From assembly GCA_014773175.1 (NCBI GenBank), contig VXCM01005126.1, forward strand, positions 1 to 64,000: a DNA stretch of 64,000 bases, given 5' to 3'. Made by a program: the position numbers and the translations under genes. Positions 11,974 to 24,300 of the stretch are shown here, piece by piece. This stretch comes from Lucifuga dentata. Taxonomy: Eukaryota; Chordata; Actinopteri; Ophidiiformes; Bythitidae. Position 1 is the first letter of the stretch; the number at the start of each line of letters is the position of its first letter. The notes under the pieces were generated by a model. The model had not been told where the DNA came from and did not search any database. It was given only the letters and a program-made list of their open reading frames with translations.

Positions 11974-12215
11974 ATTATAAATGGGAATAACGGTGCATAG
12001 TTTCACTTTTAATTCTCTGAATGCATGGACACAGTGACTGAGAGAAGAAAAAAGACAGTTTGCTAGGAAAGTGTACCCCTCCCCCACATCCACACCTCAA
12101 CACACACACGGCCAATCGCTGAGTGATGAAGCAGGCGTGTCCAGTGGAGTCGGAAAGTCACAAATTTTGTTTCCACCACTTTTCGACAAGCGTGTTGGAG
12201 GAAACGTTCTGCAGC
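11974..12215. repeat. Dispersed repeat E, copy 1
   Basis: Shares an ordered series of motifs with 54834-55070: 'gggaataacgg' / 'ggggataatgg', 'agtttcactttt', 'gaaagtcacaaatttt' / 'gaaagttacacatttt', and 'aagcgtgttgga' / 'aggcatgttgga'. Both copies are diverged and non-coding. Family unknown. Confidence 0.6.
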
Positions 12216-13228
12216 CCGAACCCTCCAAAAACACCTGAAACAGAACAGCCACGACCACCAGCAGAGTTTCCATAGAACAGCACAGAAAGCCCACTCCCAC
12301 TGTGTTACATTCTCTCTGGCTTTCCACAGAGATGCTCAGCAGTGTTAGGCTAGGTTTACACTTGACGCAAACGCTGCTGCAAGATGGCTGCCACGTGCGT
12401 CCTGTGTTCGTTTTGTTGGTTGTGCACGTCCTCTAAAATTACCACTACACGTTCATAAAATGCAGTACCTGCAGAAACCGTAGGAAGAACAGTGACGAGC
12501 AGAGAAATGACCGATAGTTATAAGGAGAAGCTGATGGATCGTGGCGAGATTCATTTAATGGCCTCATGTATCATCTCCGTTGTTGCTGCTGATACTTCAT
12601 CTTTCACCTGAGCACAGATTTCTGCTCCATTTTAACTCTGCATATGTGTCCGTCCACATTTTCTACATTAGCACGAGCTGCTTACATTTGCTGCAATCTA
12701 TTATACTCAGAACTTGGAAAGTTCCAAGTCGATTCTCCCAAGTTCCTGTCCAAGTGTGTTCCAGGGTTTCTCCTCGGAAAAACATGGACGCCAACAGGAA
12801 GTTCATGTTTGTGTGGAAAGTCTTTGAATGTTATAAACATCCACAGATGATCCACATGAACTTTTTCTGTGCAACTAGTGAAGAAAAATGATGTATAAAG
12901 TTGGTCAGCTGTCTCGTTCATATTAGCTTGTAAAAATAACTTTTAAAAACTCTGCAAAGTGTAAAATAAAACTACAGAATACTTGAAAACTACAAATTGA
13001 TGCAAAAGAAAAGGTTACTGTTCATGTGCACTGCCATGTTGTTACGACGTCAGGTGTGTTTATGACGAATAAGTCAGGTTTGGTGATTCTTGGCTGAGTT
13101 TCCGAATGGGAATTCCAAGCTGAACGGCTGTTCAGGTCCACTTTTCCTGTCAGATGATGGGATTCCCAACTTCTGAGTACAAAGGATTGCAGTAATACTC
13201 ACTGAGTTACTTTATGTCAATCCAAACC
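12216..13228. other. Spacer without recognisable gene
   Basis: Scanned on both strands. Open frames at 12580-12921 show no family motif and look like chance frames. Confidence 0.5.
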
Positions 13229-13591
13229 AGTCATCCTCAGACTCCAGACTCCGATCCAGATCCAGACTGAACCACAACTGTCTCCGGACTCTGAGCAAAT
13301 TATACTTTTCATATTATTTGTATTAACTGCAAGAAATTGTTGCGTCGCAGTGGGTCAAAATTTGACGACTTCACAGCTGCAGAGAAAGCAAAACTGAGTA
13401 TCTGACTGAGATGACAGTGCAGCTATTTTTCATCAGCAATTACCCCCCCCCCCCCNCCCCCCCGACACCTTAAAATGTCAGTAAAAAAATTAGAATCCCA
13501 ATCTGACCCTGGCTTGACTGACTTTAATAACCAGACCTTTGTCTTTTTGAAAATTTTCTTTGTGGACCTTTAAGATTTATATTTGAAAACC
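13229..13591. mobile_element. hAT-like non-autonomous element, copy 1
   Basis: Ends CAGTCATCCTCAGACTCC... and ...TTGAAAACCCCTG (inverted: CAGGGGTTTTCAA), a hAT-type terminus. The flanking 8-mers are ATCCAAAC and ATCCAGAG, identical at six of eight positions, which fits a decayed 8-bp hAT target duplication. A related copy lies at 47331-47746. A C-run with an N at 13456 is inside. Confidence 0.75.
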
Positions 13592-15128
13592 CCTGATCCA
13601 GAGAATTAAACATGATATCCACCAGCAGCAGGGGGCGATGTGGGGCCGGAAATTATTCCTGTCTGCATCGGAACTTCTGATTTTGCTCCAAAAGTGGCAG
13701 CAATCGAGGAGGTTTATATTTTGCTATGTTACAAAGGTGAAAGCAACAGCAGCAAATGAGGACGTTAAATGAAATCCGCCGTCCTCCATCAGCTTCTCCT
13801 CACGACTATCACGACTAAGACATTTTCCTGTTTTCTCACTCTCACTGACAAAAGTTGATGTTGTTGCAAAGGGGGATTCACGTGGCCGCCATCTTTTGTA
13901 AGCTAAGTTAATGTGGCGAATAAACCGGAGGTTAGGCATAAAGCTGCGTCATCCTGGTTTGGGTAAGAAGGACAGGAGGCACGTTCAGGACACACAGCTC
14001 CTTCAACCTCCCAGACATTCTCCATCCACATCTCCAACAAAAGCTTCCGTACTCGCCACTTTCTCAAAAACGTTCCGGTTGTCTTAACACTCGTAAAAGC
14101 ACTAAACATTTTTCCTCTTCGTTTATCCGTCCGTACATTTCTAACGCCTCCTTACTCACGTTCTCCCTCTTTCTGAATGTCGTCTCCCTCTTCGCTGTGT
14201 GCCTCCCTTTAGAAAAACCTGACTCCTTCCAAGAGTTTCAACAATCTGTCATATTGCTTACAAAGTAAGAAACGTACGATTAATAAATAAAACCAAAAAA
14301 AAAAAAAANCAAAAAAAAAAAAAAGAGGGAAAGAAACTTGACAAAGAGAGAGAAAATAAAATAGGAACTGAACACCAAAGCTCACTTTTTCACTATTTTT
14401 TTCACTCAAACACGTCATCACAAACACAGAATAAAGAGAGTTAAAGAGCCTAGAACAGTTCAAACGGACTACGAGTATTCTAGCGTTTTCATGGTTACGA
14501 CTGCTGTTAAGATGAATTCTGAAGAGAGATGAATCTGGAAATCCAGCCAGGAAGTGAAGGAGACGGACGACGAATCACTGGAAAACCTGTGGTTAGTGAA
14601 GCAGGCGGTGGTCATGCTAAAAGGGAAGCTACGCGTCGGTTTGACTCGTACAGAAGCCAAAGGTGAGTCTAAGATGGTTTCCCACGTCGCGGGGCTGGTC
14701 AGCACAAGAATGACTTCACCGCCGCCGTTGTCGGCGTAGAGGAAGAGNCGTCGCGGGGCTGGTCAGCACAAGAATGACTTCACCGCCGCCGTTGTCGGCG
14801 TAGAGGAAGAGATGACGCGGAGATCCGACTGAAAAAGAGGATTCCAGGTGAAGTGGCTTGGTGGAAAATGCACGTGACAGCCGGAATCTGTGTGAAAACT
14901 GTCGTATCCTCACTTTCCCTTCGCAAATATTCCCACCAACGCCTAAGCACAATTCATATACAGTCAGGTCAGCCCAAAAAAACAAGGGGGCGGGGCTATA
15001 ATGGAGATGGTGCAGGTTGATGAGAGGAAGAAGCAGAGAGAGGACATCTTTTTTAATCAAAGACGCACAATCGGAGTCACAAATTTGCCACTGGAGTTAA
15101 AGGATGAATGATGGGGGGGCATGAAAGG
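13592..15128. other. Probable map4 3' UTR and downstream flank
   Basis: This lies immediately downstream, on the minus strand, of the last map4 coding exon. No independent gene is recognised; open frames on both strands lack family motifs. A single-N join at 14748 duplicates about 63 bp (14685-14747 and 14749-14811). A T/A homopolymer pair with an N lies at 14296-14324. The poly(A) site cannot be placed with confidence. Confidence 0.5.
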
Positions 15129-15374
15129 TCAAGATCCCATTAAAGAGCGGCTGCCGTCCCCCCGGACCCCCCCCGAAGANACGCAGCCTGCTGAGGCCAA
15201 ACACTCATTCAGGGAGACGCTGCGAGGAGGTGGAGGGTGGGGGCGGGGAGGGAACTCTGACAAACAGTGTAGGTGGGGTCTGTCGTCCTGGGGGGCTGGC
15301 CAGGTGACGATGTCGGCGCCGTGGTCCGTGCGAGAGCGAGCATTCTCGCGGAATTTGAGCTTGAAAGACTCAAT
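15129..15374 (-). CDS. map4 last coding exon: tau/MAP2-like pseudo-repeat tail or immediate stop
   Basis: Acceptor 'ctgctgcag' before ATTGAG. Entered directly from exon 10 (phase 0) it encodes [31 protein letters not shown] and a Pro-rich tail to a TGA at 15129-15131 (82 codons including stop). The first part is the conserved post-repeat segment (R') of tau and MAP2. Entered from exon 11 it stops after one codon. The N at 15180 falls in a third codon position (GTN, Val) but adjoins C-runs, so the last ~17 residues are less certain. The remote tail does not match the tau/MAP2 ending. Confidence 0.85.
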   Translation of the reverse strand: MESFKLKFRENARSRTDHGADIVTWPAPQDDRPHLHCLSEFPPRPHPPPPRSVSLNECLASAGCXSSGGVRGDGSRSLMGS

Positions 15375-18300
15375 CTGCAGCAGAGGGGTTGGAAAAAGAG
15401 GAGAGGAGGGAGTGAAGGAGAGAAAGAGAGAGGAGAGGCAGAAAGTTGGGGAGGGGAGGAGGTGGTGGCGGGGGGAGTGAGATGAGGGGCGGCAGAGGGA
15501 CAGCAGAATTAGATGCCTGCAAAATAAGAAGTCGAAAGGTGACGGTGTGGTCAGCTGCTTGGAACACAGCACACACAAAACACAGCAAAGACAGAGTTAC
15601 ACGATGAAGACACAAAGTCTTCATCATCAACAGTTCGACCTCAAAAACCACCAACGTGCCAAATACGTCTGACGTTTCCTACAAGTGCTTTCTCAAACGT
15701 ATCGTAGGTTGCAGAGAAAAAAAAGATTGTAGTGGGTATTTTTTTTTACCTTTTATCTTTGCTGTAGCATGTTAAAAAAGCAAAGACATTCTCTTCAGAC
15801 TGGCCTTAACCTTTGACTTGTGACTCAAATGCAGCTGGATGTCGATTCTGAGCTGCGAATCGGATCGATTCAGTTAAATTCTGGGAAATGCTGTTAGGGT
15901 TATGTCTTCTAAATTTCATTATTGCAGGAAAAAGTGAGGACATTCTTTTAAAATCTATGTTGAAAACTTCATGAATGCATTAAAGGAAACAGGTTCAGGC
16001 TGACCTTTGACCTTTGGGTGACTGTAGAGAGGCTCTGATGCTCTTTGACATCCATATAAAGCTTTTGATTTTGAAAGGGAAAATGAGTCCAAACATCTAA
16101 ACCTGAAGGTGCCGGAGTCACAGGTGTTTTTAATACAAGATTGGTCTTCTACGTTTGCGGTAGTCGAAAGTAGTCACAGTACAACACAGGGAACTTATGC
16201 TACTAGCATTACTTATGCTACTAGCGTTTGTACTACTAACGTTATTTACATTACTAATGTTACTTATGCTACTAGCGTTACTGTTGCTACTAATGTTACT
16301 TATGCTACTAACGTTATTTACATTACTAGCATTACTTATGCTGCTAGCGTTACTATGCTACTAATGTTATTTACGTTACTAGCATTACTGTTGCTACTTA
16401 CGTTAGTTATGTTACTAGCATTACTTATGCTACTAGTGTTCCGTTCCTTATGCTACTAGCGTTACTTATGCTACTAGCGTTATGCTACTAAATTATTTAT
16501 ATTATTAGCATTACTTGTGCTACTAGCGTTACTGTTGCTACTAGTGTTATTTATGCCACTAACGTTATTTACATTACTAGCATTCTTATGCTGCTAGAGT
16601 TACTTATGCTACTAGCGTTACTATGCTAATGTTATTTACGTTACTAGCGTTACTGTTGCTACTAGTGTTACTTATGCTACTAACATTATTTATGCTACTA
16701 GCGTTACTTAAGCTACTAACATTATTTATGTTACTAGCGATATTTATGCTACTAGCATTACTGATGCTAACATTGCTTATGCTAGCATTACTTATGCTAC
16801 TAATGTTATTTATGTTACTAGCGTTACTTATGCTACTAGCATTATTGCATACTATGCTACTAACTTTATTTACGTTACTAGTGTTACTTAAGCTACTAGC
16901 GTTACTTATGCTACTTGCGTTACTTACACTACTGCTACTTGCATTACTTATGCTACTAATGTTATTTATGCTACTAACTTTATTTACGTTACTAGCGTTA
17001 CTTATGTTTGAGTGTTACTAATGCTACTAGCATTACTTATGCTACTAGCGTTACTTATGCTACTAGCGTTATTATGCTACTAAATTATTTATGTTACTAG
17101 CATTACTTGTGCTACTAGCAGTCCTTATGCTACTAGCGTTTGTGCTACTAACGTTATTTACATTACTAGCATTCTTATGCTGCTAGAGTTACTTATGCTA
17201 CTAGCGTTACTATGCTAATGTTATTTACGTTACTAGCGTTACTGTTGCTACTAGTGTTACTTATGCTACTAACATTATTTATGCTACTAGCGTTACTTAA
17301 GCTACTAACATTATTTATGTTACTAGCGATATTTATGCTACTAGCATTACTGATGCTAACATTGCTTATGCTAGCATTACTTATGCTACTAATGTTATTT
17401 ATGTTACTAGCGTTACTTATGCTACTAGCATTATTGCATACTATGCTACTAACTTTATTTACGTTACTAGTGTTACTTAAGCTACTAGCGTTACTTATGC
17501 TACTTGCGTTACTTACACTACTGCTACTTGCATTACTTATGCTACTAATGTTATTTATGCTACTAACTTTATTTACGTTACTAGCGTTACTTATGTTTGA
17601 GTGTTACTAATGCTACTAGCATTACTTATGCTACTAGCGTTACTTATGCTACTAGCGTTATTATGCTACTAAATTATTTATGTTACTAGCATTACTTGTG
17701 CTACTAGCAGTCCTTATGCTACTAGCGTTTGTGCTACTAACGTTATTTACATTACTAGCATTCTTATGCTGCTAGAGTTACTTATGCTACTAGCGTTACT
17801 ATGCTACTATTATTTACGTTACTAGCGTTACTGTTGCTACTAGTGTTACTTATGCTACTAACATTATTTATGCTACTAGCGTTACTTAAGCTACTAACAT
17901 TATTTATGTTACTAGCGATATTTATGCTACTAGCATTACTGATGCTAACATTGCTTATGCTAGCATTACTTATGCTACTAATGTTATTTATGTTACTAGC
18001 GTTACTTATGCTACTAGCATTATTGCATACTATGCTACTAACTTTATTTACGTTACTAGTGTTACTTAAGCTACTAGCGTTACTTATGCTACTTGCGTTA
18101 CTTACACTACTGCTACTTGCATTACTTATGCTACTAATGTTATTTATGCTACTAACTTTATTTACGTTACTAGCGTTACTTATGTTTGAGTGTTACTAAT
18201 GCTACTAGCATTACTTATGCTACTAGCGTTACTTATGCTACTAGCGTTATTATGCTACTAAATTATTTATGTTACTAGCATTACTTGTGCTACTAGCAGT

Positions 18301-21300
18301 CCTTATGCTACTAGCGTTTGTGCTACTAACGTTATTTACATTACTAGCATTCTTATGCTGCTAGAGTTACTTATGCTACTAGCGTTACTATGCTACTAAT
18401 GTTATTTACGTTACTAGCATTACTGTTGCTACTAGTGTTACTTATGCTACTAACATTATTTATGCTACTAGCATTACTGTTGCTACTAGTGTTACTTAAG
18501 CTACTAACATTATTTATGTTACTAGCGATATTTATGCTACTAGCATTACTGATGCTACTAACATTGCTTATGCTAGCGTTACTTATGCTACTGTTATTTA
18601 TGTTACTAGCATTACTTATGCTACTAGCATTATTACATACTATGCTACTAACTTTATTTACGTTACTAGTGTTACTTAAGCTACTAGCGTTACTTATACT
18701 ACTGCTACTTGCATTACTTATGCTACTAATATTATTTATGCTACTAACTTTATTTACGTTACTAGCATTACTTATGTTCAAGTGTTACTTATGCTACTAG
18801 CATTACTTATGCTACTAATATTATTTAAGTTACTAGCATATTACTTATGTTACTCGCATTATTTATGCTACTAATGTTATTTAAGTTACTAGCACATTAC
18901 TTACGTTACTCGCATTACTTATGCTACTGGCATTATTTATGCTACTAATGTTATTTATGCTACTAGCTTTACTTACACTATGAGCGCTCAATTAAAAATA
19001 TCAGACTATTTAAAAGATCAGTTCTTTTAATTTTATGATCAATATTGGAATCATTTAAATTTGAATCATAATCAATTGAGAAATCTTTTTTTTCTCCCTC
19101 ACTCCTAGACTCAAATAATTCTTTGTAAAAAAGTAGGACTACAGACTGTGACCCTTAATGTCAGCAGCTGCTGCTGCTCCCTCTCCGTGCCGACACCACA
19201 GCCAATCAGGAGCTGCTCGTGCGGTGACACGGATGAGAGTTTCATCAGATATGTTCTGAGGCTCTTATTTGTTTCCACGTTTCCCTCACTTGCATCTTTT
19301 CCTCGCATCTTAGTCCGTCTCACTTAAGATCTGAAGAAAAGACATGAGGACAGAGGAGCGATGGTGTAAGAGAAATGAAACATCCTCACTCCTTGTATCA
19401 CGTGAAGCGACGTCGCGTGTTGATAATGTCACGCAGCCAATCAGCTGTCAATGCGCCTGGAGCTGTCGCATTTAATTCCAACATGACGATAAAATGATGA
19501 AATATTCTCCTATAACTGTAACCTTTAACGTGAACGGTTTGACAAATGCAGAAGAATCCGACTTCATAATCTACAGATCATCAACCATCGGCACACAAAC
19601 TTACTTGTTTCAGGGATGCACGAGTCCAGACTCTGGGGCTCCCGAAGGCCCTCACTATCACATGGGGCCCCTTCCTTCAGCCCATTCTCCTGGGCGGGGC
19701 TCCCTGCCTGCCCTGGCTCGGAGCCTGGGGCCAGGGTGCCACTCAGAGGAGTCCCATCCCCCTCTGCTGTCTCCTGAGCCCCCTCAGCCTAGAAACACAT
19801 AGCAGGGCGTGTCAGTCGCTGAGGGTGAGGATGGAAGTCTGACTCCAGATCTAAACTCAGTCCTGTTACCACCTTTTAAGAATGGACACTTTACGATCTG
19901 TTACACACAAATAATTCAAGTTTGTGATGCAAGTATCAGCAGGTATTTATGCTGCGTTCCAGAAAACTCAGATCTTGAAATTTTCCGACCTCCTGCTTGA
20001 AAAAATGCATTGGAGCGGCACTCTGACTTCAAATCCATCTACCTGACTTCACAACATCACTCTGACGTCACTCAACATGGCAGCGCCCGTGGAGGCAAAT
20101 TACTAACAGCTAACAGCCGAATAAAGTACATTTTCTTGCATGACGCTGAAATAAAAAGGTCAAAATATGGCGCCAAGTTCTATATTATATATCTATAGTG
20201 TATAGATAACTGTTTGCCAAATAATTTCAGAAAATATACTTTTCTGCACAAATATTTAATACCCACTGATTAATATCATGATAACACAAACCAACCAAGA
20301 AATCCTGTAATAAATGCTAAGTTTACTTCACTTATTTTGTCTAGTATTTATTACTAACTTTATTTATTTTGTAGTATTTATTGCCGTTCATCCATGTTTT
20401 TTTCTTTACATTTGGCATCGTGGATGCTGGAACGCTTGGAGGTCAGAAGTCTGAATTTTTAACCAGGAAATTCCGACATCCCACTTTGAGTGGAACGCAG
20501 CGTTTGTAAAGATCTGGAGCCGGACAAATGCAGAGAAGATGAAAATACAACCACAAGAAAACCTCAAACGGAATAACTGAAAATACCAAATGGATGTAAT
20601 GACAACGCTTTATAAAACACAAAGTACACAACAAAAAGAAGAAGGCAGGTGCAAAGTGCAAAAACAACATAAAATTAATGATTTGCTTAAACAATAAACT
20701 CTTCTGCATGACTTTAAATATCTCTAAAAATGCTAAATGCCAGAAATTAAATGGAAAATAACCTCACGCATTGCTTCTTCTTGCAGAGCATATGAACAGG
20801 GTTTTTCTACAAATGTGGTGACAAACATGGCCATTCATTTTGAAGTGATGAGAAATGGTTTTAATGTTCATAAAATCACAAATTACACACAATTGTGCAA
20901 TTTTCTTAAAGGACCATACCACCCATTTTGCATGTTTGAGCCTAATATATTCAATTTTCATACATGTTACGTTACTGACAATCATTTTCCAAAGCATACT
21001 GCTGGAAAGGTGAATTAAAAATGTTTTTCCTACCTTCCAGACCTCCACTGGTTTCAGTTCATTCTGCTATTAAAATCAACTTGTTGATACTGTAAACGTT
21101 CTTGGGATAGGTAATCCATCATCACCAACAAGACGTGTATTCAGGGATTTTTTTCAGACGTTACGTAATTTTAGCTTTTAAGCTCAATAAAAAGCGTGGA
21201 GTGAATGTATGCCTCCACCAGGGAATATAGTCCCAAAAGAAGACCTGCGTTTATGGAAAAATTTAAAGGACCGTGACTTCATAAGGCTGTGTAACTATTA

Positions 21301-24300
21301 GCAGGAGAAACATGGATTTTTTAGGTGGGTGTATCACTTGAGTATTTGATTTGAAAGATTAGGAGATTTTGTAAAATATCAGGAAAGATGAAATACGGTT
21401 TTATCCTTTGGGAAATAATTGTCAGTAACGTAACATGTATGAAAACTGAATATATTAGGCTCAAACATGCAAAATGGGTGGTATGGTCCTTTAAGTCATA
21501 TCTGTCATGTGAACGCCCTTCCTCGGTGTCTTTGCTGGCTTGGAGGTTGGTGCAGATGAAGGCTAGTTGAATAAAACAGTGAGCGGAGATGAAAATGTGA
21601 TGCTAACATGCGGCGACCGTGAAACACAGATGGGCTGCTGTGATAGGCTGAGGGGTCAGGTGACATCATATTAGATCACTTTGTCATTAGCTGGATTTTG
21701 TTTCTTCCCATGTGTTCACATGCCCCTCCCACATGATTCCCACCCGTAGTCGTGAATTCATGAGTATACTTCAAATCCTCGTAACGATTTTTTTTAATAA
21801 ATGTAGTTTTAATTAATGACGTTGCTATTGTTTGGTAGCATGAATAAATGGCTGATTACTAACTCAATGCAGAGTTCTGCCTGTAAGGGGTCAGGAGGGT
21901 CAGGATAAAGGGAAAGAGATGCAGATGTGAAAGTTCAGGGTTTGATTACTTTTGACAGGCTGTCATCATCATCGTCATCATCATCGGTGACTGTAGCTTG
22001 AAGCTCCTTATAATGTTGTTATGAACACAGTGGTAAAACAAGACAAAAATGAAAATATTTTTTCTTCACCTATTAAAGGACCATACCACCCATTTTCATT
22101 TTTGAGCCTAATATATTTGATTTTCATACATGTTTAAGATGTACATCTTAAACGCTAAAATTACGTAACTTCTAAAAAAACCTGAATACACGCCTTGTTG
22201 GTGATGATGGATTACCTATCCCAAGAACGTTTACAGTATCAACAAGTTGATTTTAATAGCAGAATGAACTGAAACCAATGGAGGTCTGGAAGGTAGGAAA
22301 AACATTTTTAATTCACCGTTCCAGTAGTATGCTTTGGGAAATGATTGTCAGTAACGTAACATGTATGAAAATTGAATATATTAGGCTCAAACATGCATAA
22401 TGGGTGGCATGGTCCTTTAATACCTGCCTCATTTCCCTGTGACACATTTTATTTTTTCACATGCAGACACACAGAATGAACCACACACACCAAGCATCCC
22501 TGGTCCTAAATTAATCAATACATTAATAGATTGATCTGTAGTTGGTTTGGATCATGTTCAGACCACAAACAAACCGCTCTGGAGTTCATCTGGAACTGGA
22601 CCGAGACCATAACAGTCCTCAGAACGGTCTCAGTGTGGTTGTTTTTGGTCCGATTTGCTGTTTCAGACCTCACAAACAAACAGTACCAAACACCCTTGAT
22701 TTTTTTTATTTTCTTTGGAAAGATTCCTGAGCAAACAATTTGTATACTGAATCAAGCTGCAACCTGATTTGAATTCATATTACTTTAAGTTTTTTAAACC
22801 GTCCACTGAAGATGGGGAAATTAAAACTATCCGCCTCATCCCGGAACGCAGACTTATAAAAGCACTATAACATTTAAAATACAGGCAGTTATCAGAATTA
22901 CCAGTAGATAATCTGTTTAATTAATTATTAATCTGTTTCAGAACCTGGATGGACAGTACGTTTCCACACATGCTGTGCTTTTGTCTGGACTCAGATTAAG
23001 GCAACAATGGATGAAATTAAAGGACCATACCAGCGATCATGCACGTTTGAGCCCAATATGTAGAATCCAGTCACACGTTATATTACTGACAACAAATTTC
23101 CAAAACATAAAATTGTATTTTTGTTTTCCTGTAATTTCTTCAAATCCCCTAATCTTTCAAAATCAAATGTTTAGGTCATGCAATTCAATGTTTCGCCTTC
23201 TAATACACACGATTATAGAAGGCATGGTCATTTTGATTTCTTGGTAAAAGCTGTCTTCTCCTGGGACTATATTTCCTGGCGGAGGCATACACTGTGTTCC
23301 ATGCAGCTCTATGTTATTTCAAGTGTGTTTTAAGTCTCTGTAAGTTGATTTTAATATCGTACTGAAATGAACTGAAACCAATGGCAGTCTGGCAGGTAAG
23401 AAAAACAATTCTAAAATTTACTGCTAAAGTCATATGTTTTGGGAAATGATTGTCACTAATGTAACATGTGAGTGTGTAGTATAGATTGGGTTCAAACATG
23501 CACAATCGCTGGCATGCTCCTTTAATGTAAGTGACGTAGTTCATAGAAAGCGTTGCAGTGTACACGCAGAATGAACGTCATCATCATGGTGATGACCTCA
23601 CCTTGATGTTTCCTCCTCCAGGTGAGTGGCTCACATTGTCCATGGAGCCCACTTTGGACTGAGCCTTGTCTTTGAAGTTCACTTTGCGGGACTCGATCTT
23701 CACGTCGCCGCCGCCTGCAGCACACACCTGTCATTAGTATGATGATCATACAACAACCACACGCACATTCACGCACACACCTGTTGATTCTTTAAAGGAC
23801 CATACCGGCAATTTTGCATGTATAAGCCCAATAAATACTACCTGCATACACGTTACATTACTGAAAAAACAATTTCCAAAATGTAAAACCGTATTTTAAT
23901 TTTCCTGTCATTTTGCCAAATCCCATAATCTATCAAAAATCAAATCATATCAAATCAAAGGTGAAAGTTCCATGTTTCACCTGCTAACACAAAAGTCCAA
24001 ATATAAAAGGTCATTTTTAATTTCTCTTTAAAAGCAACCTTCTCCTGGGACTATATTCCCTGGCGGAGACATAAATTTTCTTCTGTGCAGCTTTGTGTTG
24101 GATCAGTTAAATTAAAGTTACTTTGACAAAAAACTTAATATAATAATGCTGTTTGCTACTTGCAGCGATGTTTCAAATTGTTAAAAGTTTAAAAAGTTTA
24201 GTTTAATAGCGCACTGGAATGAACTAGAACCAATGTTACTCTGGAAGGTAGGACTTTATTTTTTTTAAATTTACCACTCCAGTAATATGTTTTGGGAAAT

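Noticed and set aside
14716..15060. Minus-strand frame of 114 codons downstream of the map4 stop
   Set aside because: Lies after the stop of the last exon, crosses a single-N duplication at 14748 and has no family motif; treated as 3' UTR.
16623..18800. Repeated 132-136-codon Leu/Met/Ala-rich open frames that look like membrane proteins
   Set aside because: They are translations of an 18-bp tandem repeat. Unit length divisible by three keeps all frames open; there is no independent coding evidence.
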